A stretch of DNA of 64,000 bases from Actinacidiphila acididurans (GTDB lineage Bacteria; Actinomycetota; Actinomycetes; Streptomycetales; Streptomycetaceae). Below are positions 8,544 to 16,839 of the stretch, piece after piece; positions within the stretch are counted from its first letter, which is position 1, and each line of letters starts with the position of its first letter. Both the position numbers and the translations under genes were made by a program. The notes beneath the pieces were generated by a model. That model ran no database searches. It was not told the DNA's origin and worked only from the letters and a program-made list of their open reading frames with translations. Location: the NCBI RefSeq assembly GCF_016918855.1, contig NZ_JADKYB010000027.1, forward strand, positions 62,001 through 126,000, read 5' to 3'.

Positions 8544-10997
8544 GTGGATCGTGCACGACGTCAATCAGGCTTTTCCGGGGCCGTCCGGGGCGGGCCCGTC
8601 CGGGGTGTGCTCCGGGCGGGGGGCAGGGCGGCGGGTCGTACGGCTGCCGCCGCCGTCGCCGTCTTCGTCGCGGTGCTGGCACTGTGCGTGCCGGCATCGG
8701 CGGCTCCTTCGTCGGGGGGTGCGGCCGGGCGGGCTTCCGCTTCGGCCTCGGCTTCCGCTTCGGCGGGATCGGGCATCGGTGACGCCGGCGAGCTGACCGG
8801 TTCGGTCACCGGCGCGATCGTGGCCGGTTCCAACGACTGGTGGGTGATCTACCCGGCCGTTACGGGTGGGGCGGTGGCGGTGACCGTGCAGAACACCAGC
8901 GCCGCCGACACCCCGTGCCGGGGCATCCACGCCGCGCTGTACAACGCGGACGGCACCAGGGGCTCGGCGCTGGGCAGTTCGGACATCGCCGCCGGGAACG
9001 CGGCCCAGGTGGCCGGCCGGCAGGCGGGCGCGGACCGCTACTTCGTCAACGTCACGGCGTGGGGCTGCACTTCGGTCGCGCCCTACGGCCTGACGCCCAC
9101 CGGCGGCGGAGGCGCGGGCACCCAACCGGTCACCGGGCACATCCTCGCCGGCTCGTCCATCGGCGCCGCGTGGCCGCCGTTGCTGGGCCACACCTCGTAC
9201 GCGGGGACGCTCGGCGGAAACGGCAGCGAGGACTGGTACGTCCTGTACAAGAAGGCCGACACCAGCCAGGCGACGATCCGCGTGCAGAACACGACCGCCA
9301 ACGACACGATCCCGTGCGCCGGCGTGAGCATCACCCTCTGGGGGTCGACCGGCACCCGGAACGGGATCCAGTCGGCCCAGATGGCGGCCAACGGCTCGGT
9401 CACCTTCGCCCTGCCCGGCACCGAGCCCGGCGACGCGCAGGGGCGCTACTTCGTGGAACTGGTCCCCTGGGGCTGCGTGACCGGCGGCCAGACGTACACC
9501 CTCGAGCCGGAGCCGGCGGCGGAGTGGGCCGCACCGGCGGCGGTGCCGTCCGCCACGCTGCGGTCGGGCAGCTCGATCGGCACCGCGTGGCCGCCGCTGC
9601 ACGGCGGGACCGCCTACCGCGAGTCGGTGAACGGGTCCGGCACCGAGGACTGGTACGTGCTCGCCAAGAAGCAGGACGCCGCCCTGGCGACGCTGCGGGT
9701 GCAGAACACCACCGTGGACGGCTCCGCCGCGTGCGGCGGGATCACCGCCACCGTCTTCGGTTCCGGCGGCACGCAGGACCAGATCCAGTCGCAGCAGATC
9801 GGCAGCAACGGCACGACGACGTTCACCTTTCCCGGCACCGAGGCGAGCGACGCCCGCGGCCTGTACTACGTCGAAGTGACCCCGTGGGGCTGCACCGGCG
9901 GCGGCCAGACCTACACCATGGAGCCGGAACCGGCGGCGGAGTGGGCCGCCCCCGCGCAGGTGCCCGCCGCCAGGGCGACGCCCGGAACCGCGGCGGCCGA
10001 CGCGTGGCCGCCGCTGCCCGGCGGGGTCTCGTCGTACCAGACCCTGGGCAACACCACCGGCCAGGACTGGTACGTCCTGTACAAGAAGGCCGACAGCTCC
10101 CTGGCCACCGTCCGCGTCCAGGACACCTCGGTCGACGGCTCGGTCCGCTGCACCGGCCTCACGGTCACGCTCTGGGGCGCGACGGGCACCCAGGCCGTCA
10201 GGTCCGTGCAGATGAGCGGGAACGGCACCGCCACCTTCGTCCTCCCCGGCCGGGAGACCGGCAGCACGCAGGGCCGCTACTACGTGGAGATCGCGCCCTG
10301 GGGCTGCACCGACCTCGGGCAGACCTACGCCGTCGAACCCGAACCGGCGGCGGAGTTCGGCACGGCCGCCCAGTCGCTCCCGATCGGTCCCAGCCGCACG
10401 GCGGCAGCCGGTCCCCTGTCCGGCAGCGTCAACTACACCGCGCGCCTGGCCTCGTCCACCACCCAGGACTGGGCCTACTTCCACGCCAACGGCTCAGGCT
10501 CGCTGCGCGTCCAGAACACGACCCCGAGCACCGACACCTGCAAGAGCGTCCGGATCACCCTGTACGGCCCCGGCAGCACCACGGCGACGACGACCCCAAG
10601 CTCCGGAGCGGTCTCCGCCCTCGCGGTACGCGGCGCCGGTGACTACTTCGTCGAGCTCACGACCGGCGGCTGCGCGCCCGCCACGGCGATGAGCGCCCTG
10701 CTCGACGTCAGCGCGAGCCTGCGCGGACCGGCACTGTCGGTCTCCACGCCCACCCTCCCCGGCGGCACCCTGCACAAGAAGTACGCCGCCACCGTCAAGG
10801 TCTCCGGCGGCCACGCGCCGTACACCTTCACCGCGAAGACCACCCTGCCCGCCGGGCTGACCCTGAACCGCACGACGGGGTCCGTGACCGGCACCCCGAC
10901 GAAGTCCGGCAGCTACACGTTCATGGTCGCCGTCACCGACGCGACCAAGCCGACGCACAACACGGTCACCGTACAGATCGCGCTCAAGGTGTCCTGA
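8544..10997 (+). CDS. Secreted protein with five related ~110-145-residue repeats and a C-terminal Ig-like domain
   Basis: I prefer GTG 8544, preceded by GGGGGGA at a 7-bp spacing; GTG 8520 is the in-frame alternative. A long N-terminal region leads to a hydrophobic signal segment (AAAAVAVFVAVLALCVPASA) and an Ala/Ser linker. Five repeats follow, starting near 8800, 9115, 9550, 9967 and 10380. The three central ones share EDWYVLYKK, (R)VQNTT, one mid Cys, an NG turn, LPGTE, a YYVE..PWGC motif and a closing EPEPAAEW. Each repeat has two cysteines, which suggests one disulfide per unit. The C-terminal 85 residues resemble a He_PIG/cadherin-like Ig fold (LPAGLTLNRTTGSVTGTPT). No catalytic motif is seen, so it is probably an extracellular binding or surface protein. 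I do not recognise the repeat family. Confidence 0.75.
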   Translation: MDRARRQSGFSGAVRGGPVRGVLRAGGRAAGRTAAAAVAVFVAVLALCVPASAAPSSGGAAGRASASASASASAGSGIGDAGELTGSVTGAIVAGSNDWWVIYPAVTGGAVAVTVQNTSAADTPCRGIHAALYNADGTRGSALGSSDIAAGNAAQVAGRQAGADRYFVNVTAWGCTSVAPYGLTPTGGGGAGTQPVTGHILAGSSIGAAWPPLLGHTSYAGTLGGNGSEDWYVLYKKADTSQATIRVQNTTANDTIPCAGVSITLWGSTGTRNGIQSAQMAANGSVTFALPGTEPGDAQGRYFVELVPWGCVTGGQTYTLEPEPAAEWAAPAAVPSATLRSGSSIGTAWPPLHGGTAYRESVNGSGTEDWYVLAKKQDAALATLRVQNTTVDGSAACGGITATVFGSGGTQDQIQSQQIGSNGTTTFTFPGTEASDARGLYYVEVTPWGCTGGGQTYTMEPEPAAEWAAPAQVPAARATPGTAAADAWPPLPGGVSSYQTLGNTTGQDWYVLYKKADSSLATVRVQDTSVDGSVRCTGLTVTLWGATGTQAVRSVQMSGNGTATFVLPGRETGSTQGRYYVEIAPWGCTDLGQTYAVEPEPAAEFGTAAQSLPIGPSRTAAAGPLSGSVNYTARLASSTTQDWAYFHANGSGSLRVQNTTPSTDTCKSVRITLYGPGSTTATTTPSSGAVSALAVRGAGDYFVELTTGGCAPATAMSALLDVSASLRGPALSVSTPTLPGGTLHKKYAATVKVSGGHAPYTFTAKTTLPAGLTLNRTTGSVTGTPTKSGSYTFMVAVTDATKPTHNTVTVQIALKVS

Positions 10998-11010
10998 CCG
11001 CTCGCTCTTG

Positions 11011-11046
11011 TCGAGACCCGGCGTCCTTTCGGGGGCCGGGCCTCGA
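11011..11046. terminator. Hairpin between convergent genes
   Basis: TCGAG at 11011-11015 and CCCGGC at 11017-11022 pair with GCCGGG at 11035-11040 and CTCGA at 11042-11046, with one internal mismatch. It lies 13 bp after the repeat-protein stop and before the convergent lipoprotein gene, so it probably terminates the upstream gene. Confidence 0.65.
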
Positions 11047-11101
11047 TGGATCGATGGGGGCCGTCCGGGCCGGGTCGCGAACGGCCATGGGGCGGCCGCG
11101 G

Positions 11102-11827
11102 TCACTCCGCGCCGACGGGACCGACGTAGGTACCCGGGTGCGTGGCGCCGTCCTGCAGGAGCACCGGCTGGAAGTCCCAGGCGACCTTCGCCGACGTGGT
11201 GTCGTTCGGCGGGGTGATGACGACGGTCTTCACGTCCAGTTCCTGGCCGTCGCCCGCGGCGAAGGGCAGGTACGTGATGGTGAAGCTGGTGCTGTGCCCC
11301 TGCGCGACGGTCACCGCGTGCGGGGTGACGGACGTCTGGCGGCTCAGCGACCACGTCCGACCGCCGCCGACCAGGTCGACGCCCGGGTAGCCCTTCATCG
11401 TGCACGTGCCGGCACCGTTGTTGGTCATCTTGATGATCACTCCCCCCGCCGAGCCGACCGACTGCGCGCCGCTGCCGGGCGCGACGGCGAAGGAAAGGTC
11501 GGCGGTGTGGCACCGCCCGCTCCCGGCCGAGGCGCCGGACCCCGTGGACGAGACCTGGGACGTATCCGAGGAACCCGAGGAGCCGGAGGAGCCGGACGCG
11601 CCGCCGGACGAGGCCGAGTTGTCGGAGACACCGTCCGCGGTCGGCGCTGCGGTCGGCGTGCTGCCCGTGCTGCCGGAGTTCGTGCTCACGGACGAACTCC
11701 CCGAGCCACTGCCCCCGTTCGACGCGGACGAGGCGCTGTCCGTGCCCGACCCACCACTGCAGGCGGTGAGGACCAGACCGGCACTCAGGGTGGCAACGGC
11801 AAGCGAAAGAGTCTGCAGACGACGCAT
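11102..11827 (-). CDS. DUF4232 domain lipoprotein
   Basis: ATG at 11827 follows GTGAGGTTTCG and begins a clear lipoprotein signal peptide: basic MRRLQ, a hydrophobic core and the lipobox LTAC at residues 18-21. A 90-residue Ser/Gly/Thr-rich linker follows. The C-terminal globular domain (about 105-241) has the DUF4232 pattern RCHTADLSFAV...GGVIIKMTNNGAGTCTMKGYPGVDL, with two conserved Cys and a closing segment on the DxKTVVITPP theme. DUF4232 lipoproteins are common in actinomycetes and of unknown function, presumably exposed outside the membrane. An upstream extension of the frame exists, but it lacks a signal and a ribosome-binding site. Confidence 0.85.
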   Translation of the reverse strand: MRRLQTLSLAVATLSAGLVLTACSGGSGTDSASSASNGGSGSGSSSVSTNSGSTGSTPTAAPTADGVSDNSASSGGASGSSGSSGSSDTSQVSSTGSGASAGSGRCHTADLSFAVAPGSGAQSVGSAGGVIIKMTNNGAGTCTMKGYPGVDLVGGGRTWSLSRQTSVTPHAVTVAQGHSTSFTITYLPFAAGDGQELDVKTVVITPPNDTTSAKVAWDFQPVLLQDGATHPGTYVGPVGAE

Positions 11828-12293
11828 CGAAACCTCACATGGGGAAATCACCCGACATTTGGAGGCTCGCGGCCCCCCGTGGTGATCACTCTGCCCCACC
11901 CGAACCCCCCAACGGCCGCCTGCCGGAAGCCCATTACCTCGCTGTCGACCGCCTGTGACACGGCAACACCTGCGGGCCTCCGGTCCCACGCGTCCCAACG
12001 ATCCGCTGTTACAGACGCCCCGGTGATGCCGTTGCGGACAGGAACGCACGCTTCGACGGCGCCCCTGGCAGCTGGGTGGAATGGGAGAACCGGTTCGGCG
12101 AGGTCTTCACGGCCCGGGCAGCACCGCGCCCGCTCTCACCCTTCACGCGGCCACCGGCGAACGACCCGCATCAAGGCCACGCTCGCTCGGGCTCACAGGC
12201 CGCCTCGAAGAGGAAGAAGGCGTTCCCTTCCCCCAAGATCACCGGCGGGAAGATCACCCAGGTCAGCCGGGACATGCCCACGGGCCCGCTGGG
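11828..12293. other. Intergenic region between the lipoprotein gene and the tRNA genes
   Basis: This 466-bp region should contain the lipoprotein promoter on the minus strand. I see no small gene, strong hairpin with a T-run, or recognisable operator in it. Confidence 0.35.
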
Positions 12294-12367
12294 TGGGGCG
12301 GGTGGGACTCGAACCCACGACCGACGGATTATGAGTCCGCTGCTCTAACCGGCTGAGCTACCGCCCC
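12294..12367 (-). tRNA. tRNA with CAT anticodon (Ile2 or elongator Met)
   Basis: On the minus strand the 74-nt sequence folds as a cloverleaf. The acceptor GGGGCGG pairs with CCGCCCC, with A as discriminator. The D-arm is TAGCTCAGCCGGTTAGAGC, the anticodon stem GCGGA/TCCGT encloses CTCATAA (anticodon CAT), and the T-arm is GTGGGTTCGAGTCCCAC. CCA is not encoded. Both tRNA-Ile2 (lysidine-modified) and elongator Met use CTCATAA loops. I favour Ile2 from the G-rich acceptor, but this is uncertain. The lack of the initiator features (C1:A72 mismatch, GGG/CCC stem) rules out tRNA-fMet. Confidence 0.9.
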
Positions 12368-12500
12368 GTACGGCGTGCCGTGCGCGCCGTCTGCCGCAGC
12401 ATAGCTGCTCATACGATCTGTCGCCCTCGCGGGTCACAGACGGGACGCCGGTGGACTCACGTGGGCCCGATGGAGGGACGGCCGGGGGACCGCGGGCACG

Positions 12501-12522
12501 AAAAAGGACCCCGGAGGGTCCC
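12501..12522 (-). terminator. Rho-independent terminator of the tRNA-Asn pair
   Basis: Read on the minus strand, GGACCC/GGGTCC arms (12506-12521) with a 4-nt loop are followed by TTTTT (12505-12501). This is a textbook intrinsic terminator 39 bp after the second tRNA-Asn in the direction of transcription. Confidence 0.85.
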
Positions 12523-12560
12523 TGTTCCGTGTCCCGCGGCACCACGTGCCGTCGTCTGCG

Positions 12561-12633
12561 CTCCCCCGACTGGACTCGAACCAGTAACCTGCCGGTTAAC
12601 AGCCGGCTGCTCTGCCAATTGAGCTACGGAGGA
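12561..12633 (-). tRNA. tRNA-Asn (GTT), second copy in transcription order
   Basis: The 73-nt cloverleaf on the minus strand has acceptor TCCTCCG paired with CGGGGGA, discriminator G, anticodon loop CTGTTAA (anticodon GTT) and a TTCGAGTC T-loop. CCA is not encoded. It is identical to the copy at 12639-12711. Confidence 0.95.
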
Positions 12634-12638
12634 CCGAG

Positions 12639-12711
12639 CTCCCCCGACTGGACTCGAACCAGTAACCTGCCGGTTAACAGCCGGCTGCTCTGCCAATTGA
12701 GCTACGGAGGA
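12639..12711 (-). tRNA. tRNA-Asn (GTT), first copy in transcription order
   Basis: This gene is identical in sequence to 12561-12633, and the two start 78 bp apart with only 5 bp between them. The 73-nt gene has anticodon GTT and no encoded CCA. The pair is almost certainly one transcript ended by the hairpin at 12501-12522. Confidence 0.95.
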
Positions 12712-12967
12712 TCGCCCTGTGTGCGCCGAATGCACCCGCCGGGGTCATCCCGGAGGGCGCGCGCTCGGTGCGACACATACATTAGCGCAAGTGGGGGGGT
12801 GCTCCGCCAACCGCTTGCAGCTGGGTTGTGGCCCGGGTGCACAGGGTAGGCGCCGAACAACCCCGCTGGGACCGAGGATGTCCCGGGAGGGCCCGGCCGA
12901 GGGTCCCGAGGCAGATCCGAGGACGTCCGAGGACGAGAAGGTCCGAGGACGCGAGGAAGGTGGAGGC

Positions 12968-13264
12968 ATGCGCTACCGGCTGACGTTCGTCGTGGGTGCC
13001 GTGGTCGGCTATGTGCTCGGCACGCGGGCCGGGCGGGAGCGGTACGAGCAGCTTCGCGCCCAGGCGCAGAAGCTGGCCAGCAATCCCGCGGTGCGCAACA
13101 CCGCCGAGGCCGCCGTCCTGCAGGGGCGTAAATCCGCCGCCAAGGCCGCGGACACCGTCACCCACAAGTTCGGCGACCACCTGCCGGACGCCCTGGTCGG
13201 CAAGGTGCGTTCGCTGCGCAACGGCAGCGCCCCCGAGGACGACTGGGGCACATCGAACACCTGA
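12968..13264 (+). CDS. YtxH-like small membrane protein
   Basis: This 98-residue protein begins MRYRLTFVVGAVVGYVLGTR, a single N-terminal membrane helix with the GxVxGYxxGxRAGRERYEQL signature of YtxH-type small membrane proteins. A charged, Ala/Lys-rich helical stretch likely to be amphipathic or coiled follows, and then a polar tail. ATG 12968 follows GGAAGG and GGAGG. YtxH proteins are widespread and often stress-induced, with no settled function. It lies 49 bp upstream of the FGGY kinase on the same strand. Confidence 0.8.
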   Translation: MRYRLTFVVGAVVGYVLGTRAGRERYEQLRAQAQKLASNPAVRNTAEAAVLQGRKSAAKAADTVTHKFGDHLPDALVGKVRSLRNGSAPEDDWGTSNT

Positions 13265-13313
13265 GCGCCGATCACCGTGCCGGGCACCCTCCCGGTACGG
13301 CATCATCGGCCGC

Positions 13314-14759
13314 ATGGGGAAAGTCGCGGGCATAGACAGTTCGACCACCGGCACCACCATCGTGGTGTGCGACAGCGACACCGGGGCCGTGCTCAAGCAG
13401 GGGCACGCCCCGCATCCACTGGAAGAGGGGGAAAAGCCCACCGAACTCGATCCGCAGGCCTGGCTGCTCTCGCTCGGCGAGGCCGCCAAGGGCGGCGTCC
13501 TGGAGGGTGTGCAGGCCATCGGCATCTCCGGGCAGCAGCAGGGCCTGCTCGCTCTCGACGCGGGCGGCGTGACCGTACGCCCCGCGCTGCTGCGCGGCGA
13601 CCGGCGGGCCCAGGTGCAGGCCGCGGACCTGGTCGAGGAGCTGGGCGGGGCGGCGGGCTGGACCGAGGCGGTCGGCACCGTGCCGCAGGCCGCCCACCCG
13701 GTGGCCAAGCTGCGCTGGCTCGCCCAGCACGAACCGGCCGCCGCCAAGCGCGTCGCCCACGTCCTGCTCCCCCACGACTGGCTGGTCTGGCAGCTTCTGG
13801 GCCAGCCGGCCCGCCGTACCACCGACCGCGGCGACGCCTCCGGCACCGGCTACTGGTCCGCGGCCACCGGCGAGTACCGCACCGACCTGGTGGAACGCGC
13901 GCTCGGCCACACCGTGTACGTCCCGGACGTGATCGCCCCCGCCGAACCGGCCGGGCAGACCCCCGAAGGCCTGCTGATCTCGGCCGGCACCGGCGACACC
14001 ATGGCCGCCGCACTCGGCCTCGGCCTCGCCCCCGGCGACGCGGTGGTCTCGCTGGGCGCGGGCGGCACCGTCTTCGCCGTGCACCACGAGGCGCTGAAGG
14101 ACCCCACCGGTACGGTCACCTCGTACGCCGACGCCACCGGCCGGCACCTGCCGCTGGTCCAGGTGCGCAATGCCGTACGGACCCTGCGCGGCGCCGCGGA
14201 ACTGCTGTCCACCGACCTGCCGGGCCTGTCGGAGCTGGCGCTGCGCTCGACACCGGGGGCGTACGGGCTGGTGCTGCTGCCGTATCTGGAGGGCGAGCGC
14301 ACCCCCGACCTGCCGCACACCGCGGGCACCCTGGCGGGGCTGCGCCGGGAGTCGATGAAGCCGGAGCACCTGGCCCGGGCCGCCTTCGAGGGCATGCTGT
14401 GCGCGCTGGCCGACGCGCTGGACGTGCTGCGCAACAAGGGCGTCGCGGTACGCCGGGTCTTCCTGCTGGGCGCGGCGGCCGAACTGCCCGCCGTTCAGGC
14501 GATCGCGCCGGCCCTGTTCGGCGCGCTGGTGGTCGTACCGCCGGCGGCCGAGTACGCGGCGCTGGGCGCGGCCCGGCAGGCGGCGTGGTCGCTGGGCGCG
14601 GTGCTGGGCAACCAGTCGCGCACCGAGCCGCCGCAGTGGACGCAGGACACGGGCCGGCTGCTGGACCCGGGCGAGGAGACGGCCGTCGGATCGGCGGTAC
14701 GGCAGCAGTACACGGCGGTGCGGGAGCACACCCACCCGGGGGCCTTCGCCGCGCTCTGA
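13314..14759 (+). CDS. FGGY family carbohydrate kinase (xylulokinase-like)
   Basis: The 481-residue protein starts MGKVAGIDSSTTGTTIVV, the phosphate-1 loop of the ASKHA fold in FGGY kinases. GISGQQQGLLAL follows at about residues 70-80. The GDASGTGYWS motif (about 180-190) is the sugar/catalytic Asp region, and SLGAGGTVFA (about 245) is the adenosine/phosphate-2 part. The order matches xylulokinase-type FGGY enzymes, which phosphorylate pentoses or pentitols with ATP. The length is close to the family norm. No pentose isomerase or transporter is adjacent, so the substrate is open. A physiological link to the xylanase at 57409 is possible but distant. Confidence 0.8.
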   Translation: MGKVAGIDSSTTGTTIVVCDSDTGAVLKQGHAPHPLEEGEKPTELDPQAWLLSLGEAAKGGVLEGVQAIGISGQQQGLLALDAGGVTVRPALLRGDRRAQVQAADLVEELGGAAGWTEAVGTVPQAAHPVAKLRWLAQHEPAAAKRVAHVLLPHDWLVWQLLGQPARRTTDRGDASGTGYWSAATGEYRTDLVERALGHTVYVPDVIAPAEPAGQTPEGLLISAGTGDTMAAALGLGLAPGDAVVSLGAGGTVFAVHHEALKDPTGTVTSYADATGRHLPLVQVRNAVRTLRGAAELLSTDLPGLSELALRSTPGAYGLVLLPYLEGERTPDLPHTAGTLAGLRRESMKPEHLARAAFEGMLCALADALDVLRNKGVAVRRVFLLGAAAELPAVQAIAPALFGALVVVPPAAEYAALGAARQAAWSLGAVLGNQSRTEPPQWTQDTGRLLDPGEETAVGSAVRQQYTAVREHTHPGAFAAL

Positions 14760-14853
14760 CGCAGCCGTGACGCATCGGACGCGTACCGGCCGATGCGTCG
14801 GTCCGGGTCCGGCTGCCGGCTCGCGGGGTCCCCGGCGGGCCGCGCCGCCCGAG

Positions 14854-14875
14854 TTATCCACAACCTTTAACCACA
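14854..14875 (+). promoter_or_regulatory. Perfect DnaA box TTATCCACA plus a one-mismatch copy
   Basis: TTATCCACA at 14854-14862 matches the bacterial DnaA consensus exactly. TTAACCACA at 14867-14875 differs at one base, and the two start 13 bp apart in the same orientation. A perfect box is rare by chance in DNA this GC-rich. Two boxes are too few for an origin, so DnaA-dependent regulation or titration is the likelier reading. Confidence 0.5.
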
Positions 14876-14886
14876 TGCGCCACGGC

Positions 14887-14923
14887 GATCGCGGAAGATA
14901 GCTTGGTACGCCCTTCCGCGATC
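14887..14923. repeat. Perfect 11-bp inverted repeat with 15-nt loop
   Basis: GATCGCGGAAG at 14887-14897 is the exact reverse complement of CTTCCGCGATC at 14913-14923. No T-run follows, so it is either a GC-type terminator for the kinase gene or an operator or cruciform in the exporter promoter. Confidence 0.6.
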
Positions 14924-14951
14924 CGCCCGTCGATTGCTCTCGCTCACTACC

Positions 14952-14972
14952 CGATATATCGTTGAGATATCG
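14952..14972 (+). promoter_or_regulatory. AT-rich palindrome cluster, candidate operator of the exporter
   Basis: CGATATATCG at 14952-14961 is a perfect palindrome. ATATC-GTTGA-GATAT (14956-14970) is an overlapping inverted repeat, and ATATCG at 14967-14972 also mirrors CGATAT at 14952-14957. The site is strikingly AT-rich for this genome. Such TATATCG/CGATATA-like sites are often bound by PadR-type or similar regulators of ABC exporters, but no such regulator gene is adjacent. Confidence 0.45.
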
Positions 14973-15102
14973 CGAGCGGTCAACCTCGGGGCAGTCATGC
15001 CCCGGTGCCGACCGCTCAACCCCCCAACGGCCGCCGCGCGTCCTCTCAAGTCGGCCGTCCCTCATCCCCCCGACCCGCGCCGACGACACCGAGGACTTCA
15101 GT

Positions 15103-16839
15103 GTGCTGATCCGACTCCTGCGGTCCCACCTCGGACCGTACAAGCGCCCCATCGGCATCCTGGTGCTGCTCCAGCTCGTGCAGACCATCGCCGCCCTGTT
15201 CCTGCCGACGCTCAACGCGGACATCATCGACAACGGCGTCATCAAGGGCGACTCCGGCTACATCCTGGGCATGGGCGGCACCATGATCGGCGTCACCGTG
15301 GTCCAGGTCTGCTGCGCGATCGGCGCGGTGTACTTCGGCGCGCGCACCGCCATGTCCGTCGGCCGGGACATCCGGGCCTCGGTCTTCCGCCGGGTGCAGA
15401 GCTTCTCCGCGCGCGAGATGGGCCAGTTCGGCGCGCCCTCGCTGATCACCCGCACCACCAACGACGTCCAGCAGGTGCAGATGCTGGTACTGATGACCTT
15501 CACCCTGATGGTCTCGGCGCCGATCATGTGCTTCGGCGGCATCGTCATGGCGCTCGGCCAGGACGTGCCGCTGTCCTCGCTGCTGCTGGCCGTGGTGCCG
15601 GTGCTGGGCATCACGGTGAGCCTGATCGTCCGCCGGCTGCGCCCGATCTTCCGCACCATGCAGACCCGGGTGGACACCGTCAACCGGGTGCTGCGCGAGC
15701 AGATCACCGGCATCCGGGTGATCCGGGCGTTCGTCAAGGACGACTACGAGCAGCGCCGGTTCGGGGTGGCCAACGAACAGGTCACCGCCGCCTCGCTGGC
15801 CTCCGGCCGGCTGCTGGCGCTGATGTTCCCGCTGGTCATGGCGATCGTGAACTTCTCCAGTGTCGCCGTGCTGTGGTTCGGCGCGCACCGCATCGACAGC
15901 GGCGGGATGAAGATCGGCGCGCTCACCGCGTTCCTGAGCTACCTGCTGCAGATCCTGATGTCCGTGATGATGGCCACCTTCATGTTCATGATGGTGCCGC
16001 GCGCCGAGGTCAGCGCCGAGCGGATCCAGGAGGTGCTGGGCACCGAGAGCAGCGTGGTGCCGCCCGCCGAGCCGGTCACCGAACTGCGGCGGCACGGCGA
16101 ACTCGAGCTGTTCAACGTGGACTTCGCCTACCCCGGCGCCGAGGCGGCCGTCCTGCACGGGGTCAGCCTGATCGCCCGGCCCGGCGAGACCACCGCGGTC
16201 ATCGGCTCCACCGGCAGCGGCAAGTCCACCCTGCTCGGCCTGATCCCGCGGCTGTACGACGCCACCGGCGGCCAGGTGCTCATCGACGGCGAGGACGTGG
16301 CCGAACTCGACCCGGCGCTGCTGGCGCAGACCGTCGGTTACGTACCGCAGAAGCCGTACCTCTTCAGCGGCACGGTCGCCTCCAACCTCCGCTACGGGCG
16401 GCCGGACGCCACCGACGAGGAGCTGTGGCACGCGCTCGAGGTCGCGCAGGCCAAGGAGTTCGTGGCCAAGCTGGAAGGCGGCCTGGAGGCGCCCATCGCG
16501 CAGGGCGGCAGCAATGTCTCCGGCGGGCAGCGGCAGCGCCTGGCCATCGCCCGGGCCCTGGTGCGCACGCCCGAGATCTACCTCTTCGACGACTCCTTCT
16601 CGGCGCTGGACTACGCCACCGACGCCGCGCTGCGCCGGGCGCTGGGCCGGGAGACCGCCGAGGCCACCGTGGTGATCGTCGCCCAGCGGGTGTCCACCAT
16701 CCGCGACGCCGACCGGATCATCGTCCTCGACGAGGGCCGTGTGGTCGGCACCGGCACCCACGCCGAGCTGATGGCCGGCAACGAGACCTACCGCGAGATC
16801 GTCCTCTCGCAGCTCACCGAACAGGAGGCCGCGGCGTGA
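15103..16839 (+). CDS. ABC exporter subunit (fused TMD-NBD), degenerate ATP site partner
   Basis: GTG 15103 is preceded by GAGGA at a 7-bp spacing and starts LIRLLRSHLGPYKRPIGIL, as in typical half-exporters; the 578-residue length fits. Residues 1-320 form a six-helix exporter domain, and 335-578 form the nucleotide-binding domain. That domain has Walker A GSTGSGKST, signature VSGGQRQRL and Walker B YLFDDSFSALD. Its Walker B carries Asp where the catalytic Glu is expected, as in the degenerate half of heterodimeric exporters. The gene overlaps the next by 4 bp (GTGA), so the two subunits are made together. Substrates of this class include drugs, peptides and lipids; none can be assigned here. 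Confidence 0.93.
   Translation: MLIRLLRSHLGPYKRPIGILVLLQLVQTIAALFLPTLNADIIDNGVIKGDSGYILGMGGTMIGVTVVQVCCAIGAVYFGARTAMSVGRDIRASVFRRVQSFSAREMGQFGAPSLITRTTNDVQQVQMLVLMTFTLMVSAPIMCFGGIVMALGQDVPLSSLLLAVVPVLGITVSLIVRRLRPIFRTMQTRVDTVNRVLREQITGIRVIRAFVKDDYEQRRFGVANEQVTAASLASGRLLALMFPLVMAIVNFSSVAVLWFGAHRIDSGGMKIGALTAFLSYLLQILMSVMMATFMFMMVPRAEVSAERIQEVLGTESSVVPPAEPVTELRRHGELELFNVDFAYPGAEAAVLHGVSLIARPGETTAVIGSTGSGKSTLLGLIPRLYDATGGQVLIDGEDVAELDPALLAQTVGYVPQKPYLFSGTVASNLRYGRPDATDEELWHALEVAQAKEFVAKLEGGLEAPIAQGGSNVSGGQRQRLAIARALVRTPEIYLFDDSFSALDYATDAALRRALGRETAEATVVIVAQRVSTIRDADRIIVLDEGRVVGTGTHAELMAGNETYREIVLSQLTEQEAAA

Larger units (their letters stand above)
14760..15102. other. 343-bp regulatory region before the ABC exporter
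   Basis: It holds three structured elements annotated separately: DnaA-box-like sequences (14854-14875), an 11-bp perfect inverted repeat (14887-14923) and an AT-rich palindrome cluster (14952-14972). No credible gene lies inside. Confidence 0.5.

Noticed and set aside
12294..12711. tRNA cluster as an integration site of a mobile element
   Set aside because: No integrase, no direct repeat of a tRNA 3-prime end nearby and no shift in gene content were found.
14854..14875. A possible replication origin
   Set aside because: Only two DnaA-like boxes are present and no dnaA-dnaN context or AT-rich unwinding element is seen.
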